A stretch of DNA of 64,000 bases from the NCBI GenBank assembly GCA_036741355.1, contig DAINSK010000017.1, positions 1-64,000 on the forward strand, read 5' to 3'. The notes below the pieces were generated by a model. That model saw nothing but the letters and a program-made list of their open reading frames with translations, did not search any database and was not told the DNA's origin. Both the position numbers and the translations under genes were made by a program. How positions within the stretch are numbered: the stretch's first letter is position 1; every line of letters begins with the position of its first letter. This stretch comes from JBBRGK01 sp036741355. Lineage in GTDB: Bacteria > Chloroflexota > Dehalococcoidia > CAUJGQ01. Below, one piece after another: positions 34,985 to 43,336 of the stretch.

Positions 34985-35791
34985 CTAAAAACCGAGCCCC
35001 CGGTCCTTCAACGACACAAACCGTCCGACGCCGATGACGACGTGATCCAGTACCTCGATGTCGAGCAGCTTGCCGGCGGCGATCAGATCTTTGGTAATGG
35101 CGACGTCCTCGCTGCTGGGTGTAGGATCGCCCGAAGGGTGGTTGTGCACGACGATAATGCTGGTCGCGTTCATGCGAACCGCCGGCCGAAAGACCTCGGC
35201 CGCCCGGACCTGCGACTGATTGACCGTGCCGCTGGACACCGTCACCGTCGAGAGCACCTGATTCTTCGTGTTAAGCACGAGCACGCGTAACTGCTCCTGG
35301 TCGAGCAGCGACATGTCGGCTTGAACCAGCCGTGCTACGTCACCGGGCTCGCGGATCGTAGGTCGCTCGCCGAGCTCGGTGATCGCCAGCCGCCGGCCCA
35401 GTTCCAGCGCAGCACGCAGTTGTGCCGTTTTCGCCTCGCCAAGCCCACGGACGGCGCAAAGCTCATCGAAACTGAGGCGCGCCAGGCCCGCGAGCCCCGC
35501 ATGCTGGCTCAACAGACGGGTAGCGACGTCCAGCACACTTTCGCCGGAAACGCCGACGCGTAGGATGATGGCCAGGAGCTCGGGGGTGGAAAGCGCGGAT
35601 TCACCGTAGGCGCGGAGCCGTTCGCGCGGGCGGTCGCCGGCCGGCATTTCACGAATCGTAGGCCGGTACTCTGCGCGCCGGACCGCGGCGAGGCGGGGTG
35701 CTGCCGGAACCTCTTGCTCTTCCAGGTCAGCTTCAACCACCTCGGCGGCAGCAGTTTCGTGGACTGAACCAGCGGACGGGTTGCGGACCAT
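34985..35791 (-). CDS. radC: RadC family JAB/MPN domain protein
   Basis: A 268-residue RadC-type protein. It has an extended, acidic, probably disordered N-terminus (about 45 residues), a UPF0758 helix-hairpin region (RGLGEAKTAQLRAALELGRR) and the C-terminal JAB metalloprotease-like domain with the zinc motif HNHPSGDPTPSSED. RadC was once thought to act in DNA repair, but its role remains unclear. ATG at 35791 follows GGGAG with good spacing; the longer frame to 35869 has no support. Confidence 0.9.
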   Translation of the reverse strand: MVRNPSAGSVHETAAAEVVEADLEEQEVPAAPRLAAVRRAEYRPTIREMPAGDRPRERLRAYGESALSTPELLAIILRVGVSGESVLDVATRLLSQHAGLAGLARLSFDELCAVRGLGEAKTAQLRAALELGRRLAITELGERPTIREPGDVARLVQADMSLLDQEQLRVLVLNTKNQVLSTVTVSSGTVNQSQVRAAEVFRPAVRMNATSIIVVHNHPSGDPTPSSEDVAITKDLIAAGKLLDIEVLDHVVIGVGRFVSLKDRGLGF

Positions 35792-35894
35792 GGCAGTCTC
35801 CCGCGCGCCGCGGCCGGCATCGCATCTCTGCGGCAAACGCTGTTTCACTGTAGCGCCGCCACGAAGCATGCGGAAGCTTTAGTATGCCGGGCGG

Positions 35895-36614
35895 TTATAC
35901 GTCCACGGCGTGTGCAGTGACCTGGACTTCGTCCGGCCTACGGAAACGGTAGCCGAGCCCGGGAACGGAGATGATGTGATGCGGCCGTCCTGCATCCGGC
36001 TCAATCTTGCGGCGCAGCTTCCAGATATGTGCGTCGATCGTGCGCTGCTCCGCCAACGCCCGAGAGCCCCAGACCGAATCGAGCAGATCTTCGCGCGAGT
36101 ACACGACGCCCGGGTCGCGCATCAGCGTATACAGCAACGCAAATTCGAGTGGTGTCAGGTGAACCGGGCGCCCACGTACCACCGCGGTCCGGCCATTCTC
36201 CTCCACGGTGACATCACCGATACTAATGCGGCCGTTTGAACCCTCTGGCGCATCGCAGGTTCGCCGGAGCAACGCCCGCACCCTGGCAACGAAGACCGCG
36301 GGCCTGCAGTCTCGAGACACCACGTCATCGGCACCCGTGGCAAAGCACTCTAACACCCGGTTTTCATCGATCGCTTCGGTGATGACGGTGACCGGGGCGC
36401 TCGCATGCTCGCTGAGCCAGGGAAGCAGCTCAAGCGCATCCATGTTGGGTCGGTCGTCGACGACCACCACATGGTCGGGCGGCCGCCGGCGCAGCAACCG
36501 ACCTGCCGAGTCCTCATCCTGAACCCGCAGCACCACCAACCCTACTTCTCGGAGCGCCGCCGTTACGCTTCCACTCCAATCCATCGAGTCGATTATGCAA
36601 ACGGCGCCCGCCAT
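35895..36614 (-). CDS. OmpR-like winged helix regulator with an atypical receiver
   Basis: A 239-residue protein with a receiver-like domain (residues 1-115) and a full OmpR-type winged helix (LTPLEFALLYTLMRDPGVVY, IDAHIWKLRRKIEP, VPGLGYRF). The receiver departs from the norm: the acidic pair is IIDS, and the usual Lys near the end is replaced in DDVVSRDC. An Asp remains at the phospho-acceptor position (VVVDDRP). Such atypical receivers often act without phosphorylation. ATG at 36614 has AGAGGT six bases upstream. No kinase gene is adjacent. Confidence 0.8.
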   Translation of the reverse strand: MAGAVCIIDSMDWSGSVTAALREVGLVVLRVQDEDSAGRLLRRRPPDHVVVVDDRPNMDALELLPWLSEHASAPVTVITEAIDENRVLECFATGADDVVSRDCRPAVFVARVRALLRRTCDAPEGSNGRISIGDVTVEENGRTAVVRGRPVHLTPLEFALLYTLMRDPGVVYSREDLLDSVWGSRALAEQRTIDAHIWKLRRKIEPDAGRPHHIISVPGLGYRFRRPDEVQVTAHAVDV

Positions 36615-36756
36615 ACCGTACCTCTTGTCCATCGCCGCGGTCGATCGCCGACCGCTTTCGTCAGTCAATTGCGGGGAGGCTTTGGACAATATCCTACTGA
36701 TGCGCACAACACAGTGCATGAGGGTTTTCTCAGTATTGAGATTGAGCCGCGCCTTG

Positions 36757-37749
36757 CTATTCGGTCTGAAAAGGCCATGACTGAAGATCGGGAATGACGA
36801 GACCGTGGTCCGCGACACGAAGGTCGCGCCCCGCGCGCTCGCCGATCTCCAGTGCCAGTTGTTCTAACTCGTAGTGGGTCAGCGCCCTCGTAACCTGGGG
36901 GAATGCACAATCGTGCGCCGGCGGGTCGTCGTCGTGGGAGCCGCCGTAGTGAATAAGGTACGTGCGCGCGGGCCGCCACGCGGCCGTCAATGCTAGCGAC
37001 TCTTCGATTGATATATGCCAGTTGCGGTGTGAAGCGGGGTTTTTCACATCCAGTTGCGGATGAACCGTGGTGGAATCCACAAAGAGCAGATCGCAACCAA
37101 ACATCGGCTTGGGGTCCGAATCCGGCAGCAGCCTCAACATGTCCCAGGCGATGCCGATGCGGCGCCGCCCGGTAGACGATTCGAAGTCCACGCCGTATAT
37201 CACCGCGCCCGGCGCCGTCGGTCCGTGCTCGACCGGGACGGCCGACAACCGCAATCGTGAGCCTGCGCGGCCCTCGATGTCCGACGCTATTTTCGCTTTC
37301 ACCGGACGAAAATCCACCGACTTTCGCCACCAGTGGAAAAGCCCGTGACCGCCAAAGACGGACTCGAACGCCGCGTTGGTGCAATACACGGGCAGCGGCC
37401 ACGGCTGACCGATAACGGTGCTGCGGGAGCATGAAGCAAGCAGCCAGTCTAGGCCCGCGACGTGATCGAAGTGCGGATGCGTAAGCACGACCGCGTCTAC
37501 CCGGTCGATGCCCGATGCCTGCTGCAGTTCCAGCAGGCTATTGACCACGCCCAGGCCAACGTCGACGAGCACGTGCAACAAAACGTCGCCGCCCTGCCGC
37601 ACGATCAGCGAGATGGATGTGTTCGCCAGCCGGTAGGGAGAATAGCCAACCTCCGCTTCATATGGGCCGTGCGATCCAAATTTGGCTGGCCAGGCCGAAT
37701 GGTGGCCGTTGACACGCACCACGAGTTCGGGCGCTAGAGTACCAGTCAA
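36757..37749 (-). CDS. Metallo-beta-lactamase fold hydrolase
   Basis: A 330-residue MBL-fold protein. The metal motif THPHFDHVAGLD (about residues 90-101), an aspartate in LLFVDSTTVHP, and a later His (LIHYGGSHDD) provide the usual dinuclear ligands. A conserved N-terminal region ends VDVGLGVVNSLLELQ. Similar proteins act on RNA 3' ends, lipids, lactones or unknown esters. It is a single gene on the minus strand, with an MFS gene divergent from it. No narrower function is clear. Confidence 0.8.
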   Translation of the reverse strand: MTGTLAPELVVRVNGHHSAWPAKFGSHGPYEAEVGYSPYRLANTSISLIVRQGGDVLLHVLVDVGLGVVNSLLELQQASGIDRVDAVVLTHPHFDHVAGLDWLLASCSRSTVIGQPWPLPVYCTNAAFESVFGGHGLFHWWRKSVDFRPVKAKIASDIEGRAGSRLRLSAVPVEHGPTAPGAVIYGVDFESSTGRRRIGIAWDMLRLLPDSDPKPMFGCDLLFVDSTTVHPQLDVKNPASHRNWHISIEESLALTAAWRPARTYLIHYGGSHDDDPPAHDCAFPQVTRALTHYELEQLALEIGERAGRDLRVADHGLVIPDLQSWPFQTE

Positions 37750-37908
37750 AAGCCGGACTGCAGCGATTGGAGCACTCTGGCTGCCTCCACGCTTTAACTG
37801 TAATCCACCCCCGGCGTGCAGACCTCATCCGGGCATCGTTTTCAAATGGATGTCGCGCCTTCGGTCAGGTCCGCGCCGGCAACAGCACTTCGACGCTGAC
37901 GTTAAGGT

Positions 37909-37917
37909 TTGCTACCA
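37909..37917 (+). promoter_or_regulatory. Candidate extended -10 promoter of the MFS gene
   Basis: TGCTACCAT has the extended TGN before a TAnnAT-type hexamer and lies 54 bases ahead of the MFS start. TTCGAC about 18 bases upstream could be a -35. The form is similar to TGGTACACT before ruvB and rimI. Confidence 0.35.
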
Positions 37918-37971
37918 TCGACCATAGCCCTCCTCCATCGCGCGAGCATCTACCATACCGGCAGGATTCTC

Positions 37972-39231
37972 ATGGCTACCGCGATCGCCCGGCCGCCAGC
38001 GCCTCCCATTCGCCAAACGCCGCCGCGCGGCGGAACGTTCAGTTCCTTGCGACACCGGAACTTCCGCTTGCTGTGGATCGGCACGATCGTCTCGTCTTCG
38101 GGCGATTGGATGGATATTGCCGCCCTCTATTACCTCGTCTACGCCCTCACGAGAGATCCGTTCTACCTCACCGCTTATAGCCTGGTCCGCGCCGTACCGA
38201 TCTTGAGTCTGACACTGTTCGGCGGCGTGGTTGCCGATCGATTCGAGCGCCGAAAGCTGATGTTCGTCACGCAAACGCTGGCGATGGTGCTCGCTACGGC
38301 GATCGCCGTTCTGGTCAGCGGCGGATGGATCAATATCTGGGAGATCCTCGTCATCGGCTTCGGACGGGGCGTGATGATGTCATTCAATCAGCCGGCGCGC
38401 CAGTCGCTGATTTCGGAACTCGTGCCGCCGGGCGATCTGCAAAACGCGATCGCGCTCAGCTCGGCCTCGATGAACCTGACCCGCGTGATTGGCCCGTCGA
38501 TCGGCGCCGCCGCAATCGCGATCGCCGGCCTCCAGGGCGCATTCTGGCTCAACGCCGCCAGCTTCATCGTGCTGCTCTGGAGCCTGTTCGCGATGAAGTT
38601 CCCGCAGCGGGCCGTCGGGCTCATGCGGAAAAGCATGCTGGGCAGCCTGACAGAGGGCATCGGCTACCTGAGGCGCCATGAGTCGCTGGGGACGCTGGTG
38701 CTGCTGGCGACCGTGCCGATGGTGTTCGGTATGTCATATATCTACATCCTTCCGGTGTTCGCCCGGGACATTCTGCACACCGGCGCCGACGGCAACGCCT
38801 TCCTCGTTGCGGCGTCCGGTGTCGGCGGCTTTGTCGCGGCCCTCGCGATCGCTTCGGCGCACTCGTTCCGCCGCCGCGGCTGGCTGATGCTGGTCGGCTT
38901 GGTCGTGTTCGGCGGCTCGCTGATCCTATTTGCCGAGTCGAGCATGTTCCTGCTCTCGATGGTGGCGCTGATCGGAGCCGGTGTCGGTCAGATGTGTTAC
39001 ATGGCCACTAACAACACGCTGGTGCAGGAGATCGTCGATCCGGAATACAGGGGCCGGGTGCTAAGCACCCTGTCGCTTAACATCGGCTTCGTTCCGCTCG
39101 GGACAGCCCTCGCCAGCGCGATGATCAAGATCATGGGCGCCCCTTCGGCCGAAGCCGTGATGGGCGCCAGTCTGGTCGTCACCGGTCTCTACGTCGCCTT
39201 ACGCGTTGCCCGTGTTCGCGATCTCCCCTGA
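37972..39231 (+). CDS. MFS transporter
   Basis: A 419-residue major facilitator with about 12 hydrophobic helices and the loop 2-3 motif GGVVADRFERRKLM. The N-terminal SSLRHRNFRLLWIGTIVSSS is characteristic of the MFS_3/EntS-like exporter group, which includes siderophore and macrolide exporters. ATG at 37972 has CAGGAT six bases upstream; the frame opens earlier at 37909. It is monocistronic, followed 98 bases later by an SDR gene. Export of a small hydrophobic compound is likely, substrate unknown. Confidence 0.88.
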   Translation: MATAIARPPAPPIRQTPPRGGTFSSLRHRNFRLLWIGTIVSSSGDWMDIAALYYLVYALTRDPFYLTAYSLVRAVPILSLTLFGGVVADRFERRKLMFVTQTLAMVLATAIAVLVSGGWINIWEILVIGFGRGVMMSFNQPARQSLISELVPPGDLQNAIALSSASMNLTRVIGPSIGAAAIAIAGLQGAFWLNAASFIVLLWSLFAMKFPQRAVGLMRKSMLGSLTEGIGYLRRHESLGTLVLLATVPMVFGMSYIYILPVFARDILHTGADGNAFLVAASGVGGFVAALAIASAHSFRRRGWLMLVGLVVFGGSLILFAESSMFLLSMVALIGAGVGQMCYMATNNTLVQEIVDPEYRGRVLSTLSLNIGFVPLGTALASAMIKIMGAPSAEAVMGASLVVTGLYVALRVARVRDLP

Positions 39232-39329
39232 CCTCGTCGACGTTCGCCTGACCGCCGCTTGATCCGCTCCCGGCCCGATCGCCTCGGGTGTATGCTGCGT
39301 CCGACAGCCACCTTTCGGAGGACGAAGAG

Positions 39330-40151
39330 ATGCGCGAGCCCCAACTCGCAGGGAAAGTCGCGATCGTGACCGGCGCCGGCCGAATGCGCAGTATCGGCCG
39401 GCCGATCGCGGTTGCGCTGGCGCGAGACGGCTGCGACGTGGTGCTGACCGGCACCGGCCGCAAGCCCGAGGACTACCCGGAAGACGAGAGGCAAGTGGCC
39501 TGGCGCGACATCGAAGCCGTTGCGGACGAGGTGCGCGCCCAGGGGCGCCGCGCCCTGCCCCTCGTCTCGGATGTTCGAAGCAGCAAGGCGATCGGCGAGC
39601 TTGTGGCCCGCTGTATCAGTGAATTCGGACGCGTCGATATCCTGATAAACAACGCCGGCGCCGCCCGCGGCAAAGACCGAGTCCCCGTGGTTGAACTCGA
39701 CGAGGATATCTGGCGGAACGTGATCGACACCAACCTCACCGGCAGCTTTCTTATGTCGAGAGCCGTCGCCCGCCAACTGATCAAACAGAACAGCGGCGGG
39801 CGGATTGTCAACATCTCCTCGATCGCCGGTAAGACGCACGGCGCGAATACCGCGGCATACGCGGCCAGCAAAGCCGGGCTTCAGTCGCTCACGGCCTCAA
39901 TGGCGGCGGAGCTTGCCCAGTACCAGGTGACCGTAAACGCCGTGCTGCCCGGAATGATCGATACGTTCCGCATGGACGATCTGGGACGGGGCGAAAACTG
40001 GGAGCGGATGATCAAGCAGCGGGTACCGCTCGGTCGGGCCGGCACCGGCGAAGACATCGCCCATATGACCGTCTTCCTTTGTTCCCCGCAGGCGGACTGG
40101 ATCACCGGCCAGTGCTATGTCGTCGACGGCGGCACGGTACGCCGAGGGTGA
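39330..40151 (+). CDS. Short-chain dehydrogenase/reductase
   Basis: NAD(P)-dependent oxidoreductase of the classical SDR family, 273 residues. The N-terminal nucleotide motif is TGAGRMRSIGRPIA, slightly longer than TGxxxGxG. NNAG, then Ser in SSIAGKTHG and the Tyr-x3-Lys pair in YAASKAG form the active site. The end DWITGQCYVVDGG is standard. ATG at 39330 has GGAGGA seven bases upstream. Substrate unknown; FabG-like sequences in such settings act on hydroxyacyl or cyclic alcohols. Confidence 0.9.
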   Translation: MREPQLAGKVAIVTGAGRMRSIGRPIAVALARDGCDVVLTGTGRKPEDYPEDERQVAWRDIEAVADEVRAQGRRALPLVSDVRSSKAIGELVARCISEFGRVDILINNAGAARGKDRVPVVELDEDIWRNVIDTNLTGSFLMSRAVARQLIKQNSGGRIVNISSIAGKTHGANTAAYAASKAGLQSLTASMAAELAQYQVTVNAVLPGMIDTFRMDDLGRGENWERMIKQRVPLGRAGTGEDIAHMTVFLCSPQADWITGQCYVVDGGTVRRG

Positions 40152-40203
40152 GTTGCAGGCCGGTTCAGCATCGATTCGGTTTCGAGGGAGGAGTCTGGCA
40201 TCA

Positions 40204-40578
40204 ATGCTGCTGACACCAATGGCATCTCGCCTGCTATCAGATATGGAGGATTCTCACAAGGCGCTGGTCGAGCACAGCGACGCCGATCAGCCCGTTCGGC
40301 ACGGCTTTCGCGCCATATGCGAGGCGGTGTCCGCGGCGCTGGCCGACCTCACGGAGGATCAACTGGTGGCCGCGCCCTCCGTCGACGAATGGTCGATGGT
40401 CGAAGTCGTGGAACACGTCACCGAGCACGACCGCAAGTACCACGAGGTCGAACAGCACGGCGTCGCCCATTATGTCGAGCATGGCCTCGAACACGCGTTG
40501 CAGCTCTGGAAGTTGCGGCACGACCAGCTGCCGCAGCAGGCTGAAGGACCGCATGACAGGCGTTCTGGTACACTGTAG
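40204..40578 (+). CDS. DinB-like protein
   Basis: About 124 residues with the four-helix character and the motif WSMVEVVEHVTEHDRKYHE, a DinB/YfiT-like pattern whose His residues would bind a metal. The remainder includes several His-rich turns (HYVEHGLEHA). DinB-like proteins are often thiol or mycothiol/bacillithiol-dependent transferases, though most are uncharacterised. The start is uncertain: ATG at 40204 follows GGGAGGAG with wide spacing, and an ATG near 40243 is also possible. It precedes ruvB by 54 bases. Confidence 0.55.
   Translation: MLLTPMASRLLSDMEDSHKALVEHSDADQPVRHGFRAICEAVSAALADLTEDQLVAAPSVDEWSMVEVVEHVTEHDRKYHEVEQHGVAHYVEHGLEHALQLWKLRHDQLPQQAEGPHDRRSGTL
40566..40574 (+). promoter_or_regulatory. 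Candidate extended -10 promoter of ruvB
   Basis: TGGTACACT overlaps the end of the DinB-like gene, 59 bases before ruvB. The same nine bases occur ahead of the rimI-like gene (50027-50035), and TGCTACACT occurs ahead of the sigma factor gene (53617-53625). The repeated form supports a housekeeping extended -10 element; no good -35 is evident. Confidence 0.4.
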
Positions 40579-40581
40579 ACA

Positions 40582-40605
40582 GTATCAGAACATGTGTACT
40601 GATAC
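40582..40605. promoter_or_regulatory. Inverted repeat ahead of ruvB, possible LexA box
   Basis: GTATCAG (40582-40588) and CTGATAC (40599-40605) are perfect inverted arms. The centre GAACATGTGTAC (40588-40599) differs by one base from GAAC-N4-GTTC, the LexA box of Gram-positive-type bacteria. It lies just downstream of the candidate -10 and 28 bases before the ruvB start, where a repressor could act. ruvB is SOS-regulated in many bacteria. Binding by LexA here is inference. Confidence 0.45.
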
Positions 40606-40632
40606 GCGAACGCAAACGCGATCCGGGAGCGG

Positions 40633-41748
40633 GTGCAGGTGGCAACAACGGCAGCGCCGGGCACGATGAACGACGAATCTGACGAGCGGCTGGTCTCCGG
40701 CCAGGAACAGCTCGAGGACGAGCGGCTCGACACCACGCTGCGGCCGAAGTACCTCGCCGATTATATCGGCCAGGAAAAAGTCAAAGACAACCTGCACATC
40801 AGCATCAAGGCGGCGCTCGCTCGCGGAGAAGGGCTCGATCACCTGCTGCTCTACGGTCCTCCTGGACTCGGCAAGACAACGCTGGCGAACATCATCGGCG
40901 CCGAGATGGGCGTCAACGTCCGCACCACCTCCGGGCCGGCGATCGAGCGGCCCGGCGACATCGCTTCCATGCTCACAAATCTTCAAACAGGCGATCTGTT
41001 CTTCGTGGACGAGGTCCACCGGTTGCCGCGCATCGTCGAGGAAGTCCTCTACGCGGCAATGGAGGACTTCGTCCTCGACCTGGTGATCGGCAAGGGACCC
41101 GGAGCCCGCAGTATGCGCATCCCCTTGCAGCACTTCACGCTCGTCGGCGCCACGACTCGCTACGACATGATCAGCCCGCCGCTGCGCGACCGCTTCGGCT
41201 CGGTCTACCGCCTCGAGTTCTACACCGACGAGGCGCTCACCCTGATCGTCAAGCGCAGCGCCCGCATCTTGAACGTCTCCGTCGACCCCGACGCCGCCGT
41301 TGAGATCGCCCGCCGATCACGCGGCACGCCGCGCATCGCCAACCGCCTCTTGCGCCGAGTCCGTGACCACGCGCAGGTGCTCCACGACGGCGTGATTACG
41401 CTCGGCGTGGCCCGCGAATCGCTCGCTCGTCTGGAAGTGGACGACCTCGGGTTGGACGACGTCGACCGCATCATCCTGCGCACGATTGTCGAGAAGTTCG
41501 AGGGCGGACCGGTCGGTCTCTCTTCGCTCGCGGCATCGACGGCAGAGGACCGGGATACCATCGAGACGGTGTATGAGCCGTTTCTGCTCCGCCTGGGGTT
41601 CATCATGCGCACCCCTCGCGGCCGCGTCGTGACCCGCGCCGCCTACCGCCACCTCGGCGTAACACCACCCCCCGAGCACCAGGACCCTCAGCGAGCCTTC
41701 CTCTGGCCGTCCGACGACCAGACCGTCCAGCAAGACGGTTCAGCTTAG
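40633..41748 (+). CDS. ruvB: Holliday junction branch migration helicase RuvB
   Basis: Hexameric AAA+ motor that drives branch migration with RuvA. Walker A GPPGLGKTT, Walker B LFFVDEVHRL, sensor 1 VGATTR and the arginine finger segment PLRDRFGSVYRLEFY are all present. The C-terminal winged helix region (EPFLLRLGFIMRTPRGRV) is complete. Length is 371, with a short N-terminal extension. GTG at 40633 follows GGGAGCGG. ruvA and ruvC are not in the window. An inverted repeat like a LexA site lies upstream. Confidence 0.97.
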   Translation: MQVATTAAPGTMNDESDERLVSGQEQLEDERLDTTLRPKYLADYIGQEKVKDNLHISIKAALARGEGLDHLLLYGPPGLGKTTLANIIGAEMGVNVRTTSGPAIERPGDIASMLTNLQTGDLFFVDEVHRLPRIVEEVLYAAMEDFVLDLVIGKGPGARSMRIPLQHFTLVGATTRYDMISPPLRDRFGSVYRLEFYTDEALTLIVKRSARILNVSVDPDAAVEIARRSRGTPRIANRLLRRVRDHAQVLHDGVITLGVARESLARLEVDDLGLDDVDRIILRTIVEKFEGGPVGLSSLAASTAEDRDTIETVYEPFLLRLGFIMRTPRGRVVTRAAYRHLGVTPPPEHQDPQRAFLWPSDDQTVQQDGSA

Positions 41749-41983
41749 GGACCCGCACTGCACATATGGCGCGTGATCAGCCCATGCATGACTCGAAGTA
41801 CGTCTGCCCCGACAGACATGGTGGTGCCATCTATCGCGCGCCGAGCCTTCGGTACCGGACGATACTGGCCAAAAGTACTGATCGCTTCGCGACTAAGGCC
41901 GCATGCGCGTCGCTATCGCGCCGCCTAGACTCGGTGATGTCGAATCGGGCAGATTCAGCCCGGTTCGCCACGGAGGAACCGAC

Positions 41984-42196
41984 ATGTACATCTTCAAAAG
42001 TTGCCCGAAGTGCCGCGGCGACCTCGCCCTGGAACAGGGCAGCGTGAACGGCAAGCTGTTGGGACCCGACACGGACTTCGCTTGCCTGCAATGCGGCTAC
42101 TACTTGCAGCCCGCTGAGCGACGCGACCTGATCGTGCGGATCGTGAAATCGCATCGTAGCCGGCGCCGCGCCGCCCAATTGCCCGCCGCAGCGTAA
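41984..42196 (+). CDS. Small zinc ribbon protein
   Basis: A 70-residue protein with CPKC near the N-terminus and CLQC about 36 residues later, a typical four-Cys zinc ribbon, followed by a basic tail (KSHRSRRRAAQL). ATG at 41984 has GGAGGA seven bases upstream, which decides against the longer frame from 41903. It may be a nucleic acid or ribosome-associated protein; no finer assignment is possible. It is convergent with the S49 peptidase gene, six bases away. Confidence 0.7.
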   Translation: MYIFKSCPKCRGDLALEQGSVNGKLLGPDTDFACLQCGYYLQPAERRDLIVRIVKSHRSRRRAAQLPAAA

Positions 42197-42201
42197 CGGC
42201 G

Positions 42202-42996
42202 CTACCGGTATTCTATCCGTGGGACAAACAGGCGTTCGAACTCAGCGTGTAATGACGAGGCGGCCGCCGACCCCACGCCCTTGAGCAAGCGCTGCGCCAG
42301 GGGAACGCGCGGCCGCACCGTGACGGCATTCTTCTCCGGTATGTTGACCATGGACGACGCGACCGCTACGGCGCGCTCCAGGTCGCCCAACTCGTCGACA
42401 AGTCCTTCGTCGAGTGCCCGGTTGGCCCAGAACACCTCGCCGGTGGCCCATTGTCGCGCCCGCTCGCGCGAGACACGCCGTCCATCGGCAACAACATCGA
42501 TGAACCGTTCGAAGAACGCGTCCACCATTGACCGCATATTCACGCGCTCAGCCTCGGTTTCCTCACGAAATGGCAGTCCGGCGCCCTTCAGCGGGCCGGT
42601 GGCCGTCACGCTCACCTGCACCCCGATCTTGTCGAGCAGATCTTGCATCTGCGGGCGGATCGTGATCACGCCGATGCTGCCGACGATGCTGGACCGCTGC
42701 GCTATGATGCGCTGGGTAGCGCAGGCGATGTAGTAAGCGCCGGACGCGCCGGTGCCGCGAATGAAGGCGATGACCGGCTTTCGCTCGCGCACACGGCGAA
42801 CTGCATCGTAGAGATAGTCAGAGTCGCCGGCTGAACCGCCAGGCGAATCGATATCGAGCACCAGCGCCTTAACCTGCTTGTCTTCGCGCAGTGACTTGAG
42901 CATCGGCGCGAATTGGCGCGAGCGAACGGCGCCTCCGATCGTGCCGTACATTTCCACAACGACAACGCGCGACCGATTGAAGGGCGGGATGTTCAT
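42202..42996 (-). CDS. S49 family peptidase (SppA-like)
   Basis: Serine peptidase of the SppA/S49 family, 264 residues, which in other bacteria degrades signal peptides at the membrane. The nucleophile Ser85 lies in GTGASGAYYIA and the likely base Lys137 in GPLKGAG, the expected Ser-Lys dyad. DIDSPGGSAG is the oxyanion-hole segment. There is no clear N-terminal membrane helix in this reading (MNIPPFNRSRVVVVEM), so it may be peripheral or cytosolic. ATG at 42996 has AGGAGGAAGAGGG upstream; the longer frame to 43212 lacks support. Confidence 0.87.
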   Translation of the reverse strand: MNIPPFNRSRVVVVEMYGTIGGAVRSRQFAPMLKSLREDKQVKALVLDIDSPGGSAGDSDYLYDAVRRVRERKPVIAFIRGTGASGAYYIACATQRIIAQRSSIVGSIGVITIRPQMQDLLDKIGVQVSVTATGPLKGAGLPFREETEAERVNMRSMVDAFFERFIDVVADGRRVSRERARQWATGEVFWANRALDEGLVDELGDLERAVAVASSMVNIPEKNAVTVRPRVPLAQRLLKGVGSAAASSLHAEFERLFVPRIEYR

Positions 42997-43184
42997 GACC
43001 CTCTTCCTCCTGTTGGGGCCGGCGCACGCGCCTTCCCGTTCCAGAATACTCCTTCGCATACTCCCCGGAGCCCCGGACATGTACTTCACGGGGTATGTCC
43101 GTGTGTGCCCCATGCCGGTAGCCTGTGGTCGTAGGGACAAACGAAACGGGGACTCGGCCCGATTCTGAAGGAGGGAAAAGAGCG

Positions 43185-43253
43185 ATGTATATCGGTGGAG
43201 GCCTTCTGGCACTCATCATCATTATCATCATTCTTGTCCTGATCTTCCGGTAG
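43185..43253 (+). CDS. Tiny single-helix membrane peptide, 22 residues
   Basis: ATG at 43185 has a strong GAAGGAGGG site about nine bases upstream. The peptide starts MYIGGGLLAL, continues with a run of Ile/Leu/Val and ends Phe-Arg, so it is almost entirely one membrane helix. Very similar short hydrophobic peptides with strong ribosome binding sites occur in many high-GC genomes and are often missed. The strong site and the hairpin downstream suggest a real gene. Function unknown; regulatory partners of membrane proteins or stress peptides are possibilities. Confidence 0.65.
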   Translation: MYIGGGLLALIIIIIILVLIFR

Positions 43254-43300
43254 ATGTCAGGGCCGGGCGGGGTGCCGTCCGCGCGGAATCATGATCTAAA

Positions 43301-43330
43301 AGAGCCCGTCCGGACCGCCGGATGGGCTCT
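43301..43330 (-). terminator. Intrinsic terminator for citrate synthase gene
   Basis: AGAGCCCGTCCGG (43301-43313) pairs with CCGGATGGGCTCT (43318-43330) over 13 bp with one G-U, around an ACCG loop. On the minus strand the stem is followed by TTTTAGATCA, a short U run, so it ends the citrate synthase transcript. On the plus strand it also follows the tiny membrane peptide and may work in both directions. Confidence 0.8.
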
Positions 43331-43336
43331 TCTGGT

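Noticed and set aside
43074..43101. CGGACAT/ATGTCCG inverted repeat between the S49 and small-peptide genes
   Set aside because: Only seven bases with a 14-base gap in GC-rich DNA; too weak to call an operator without conservation.
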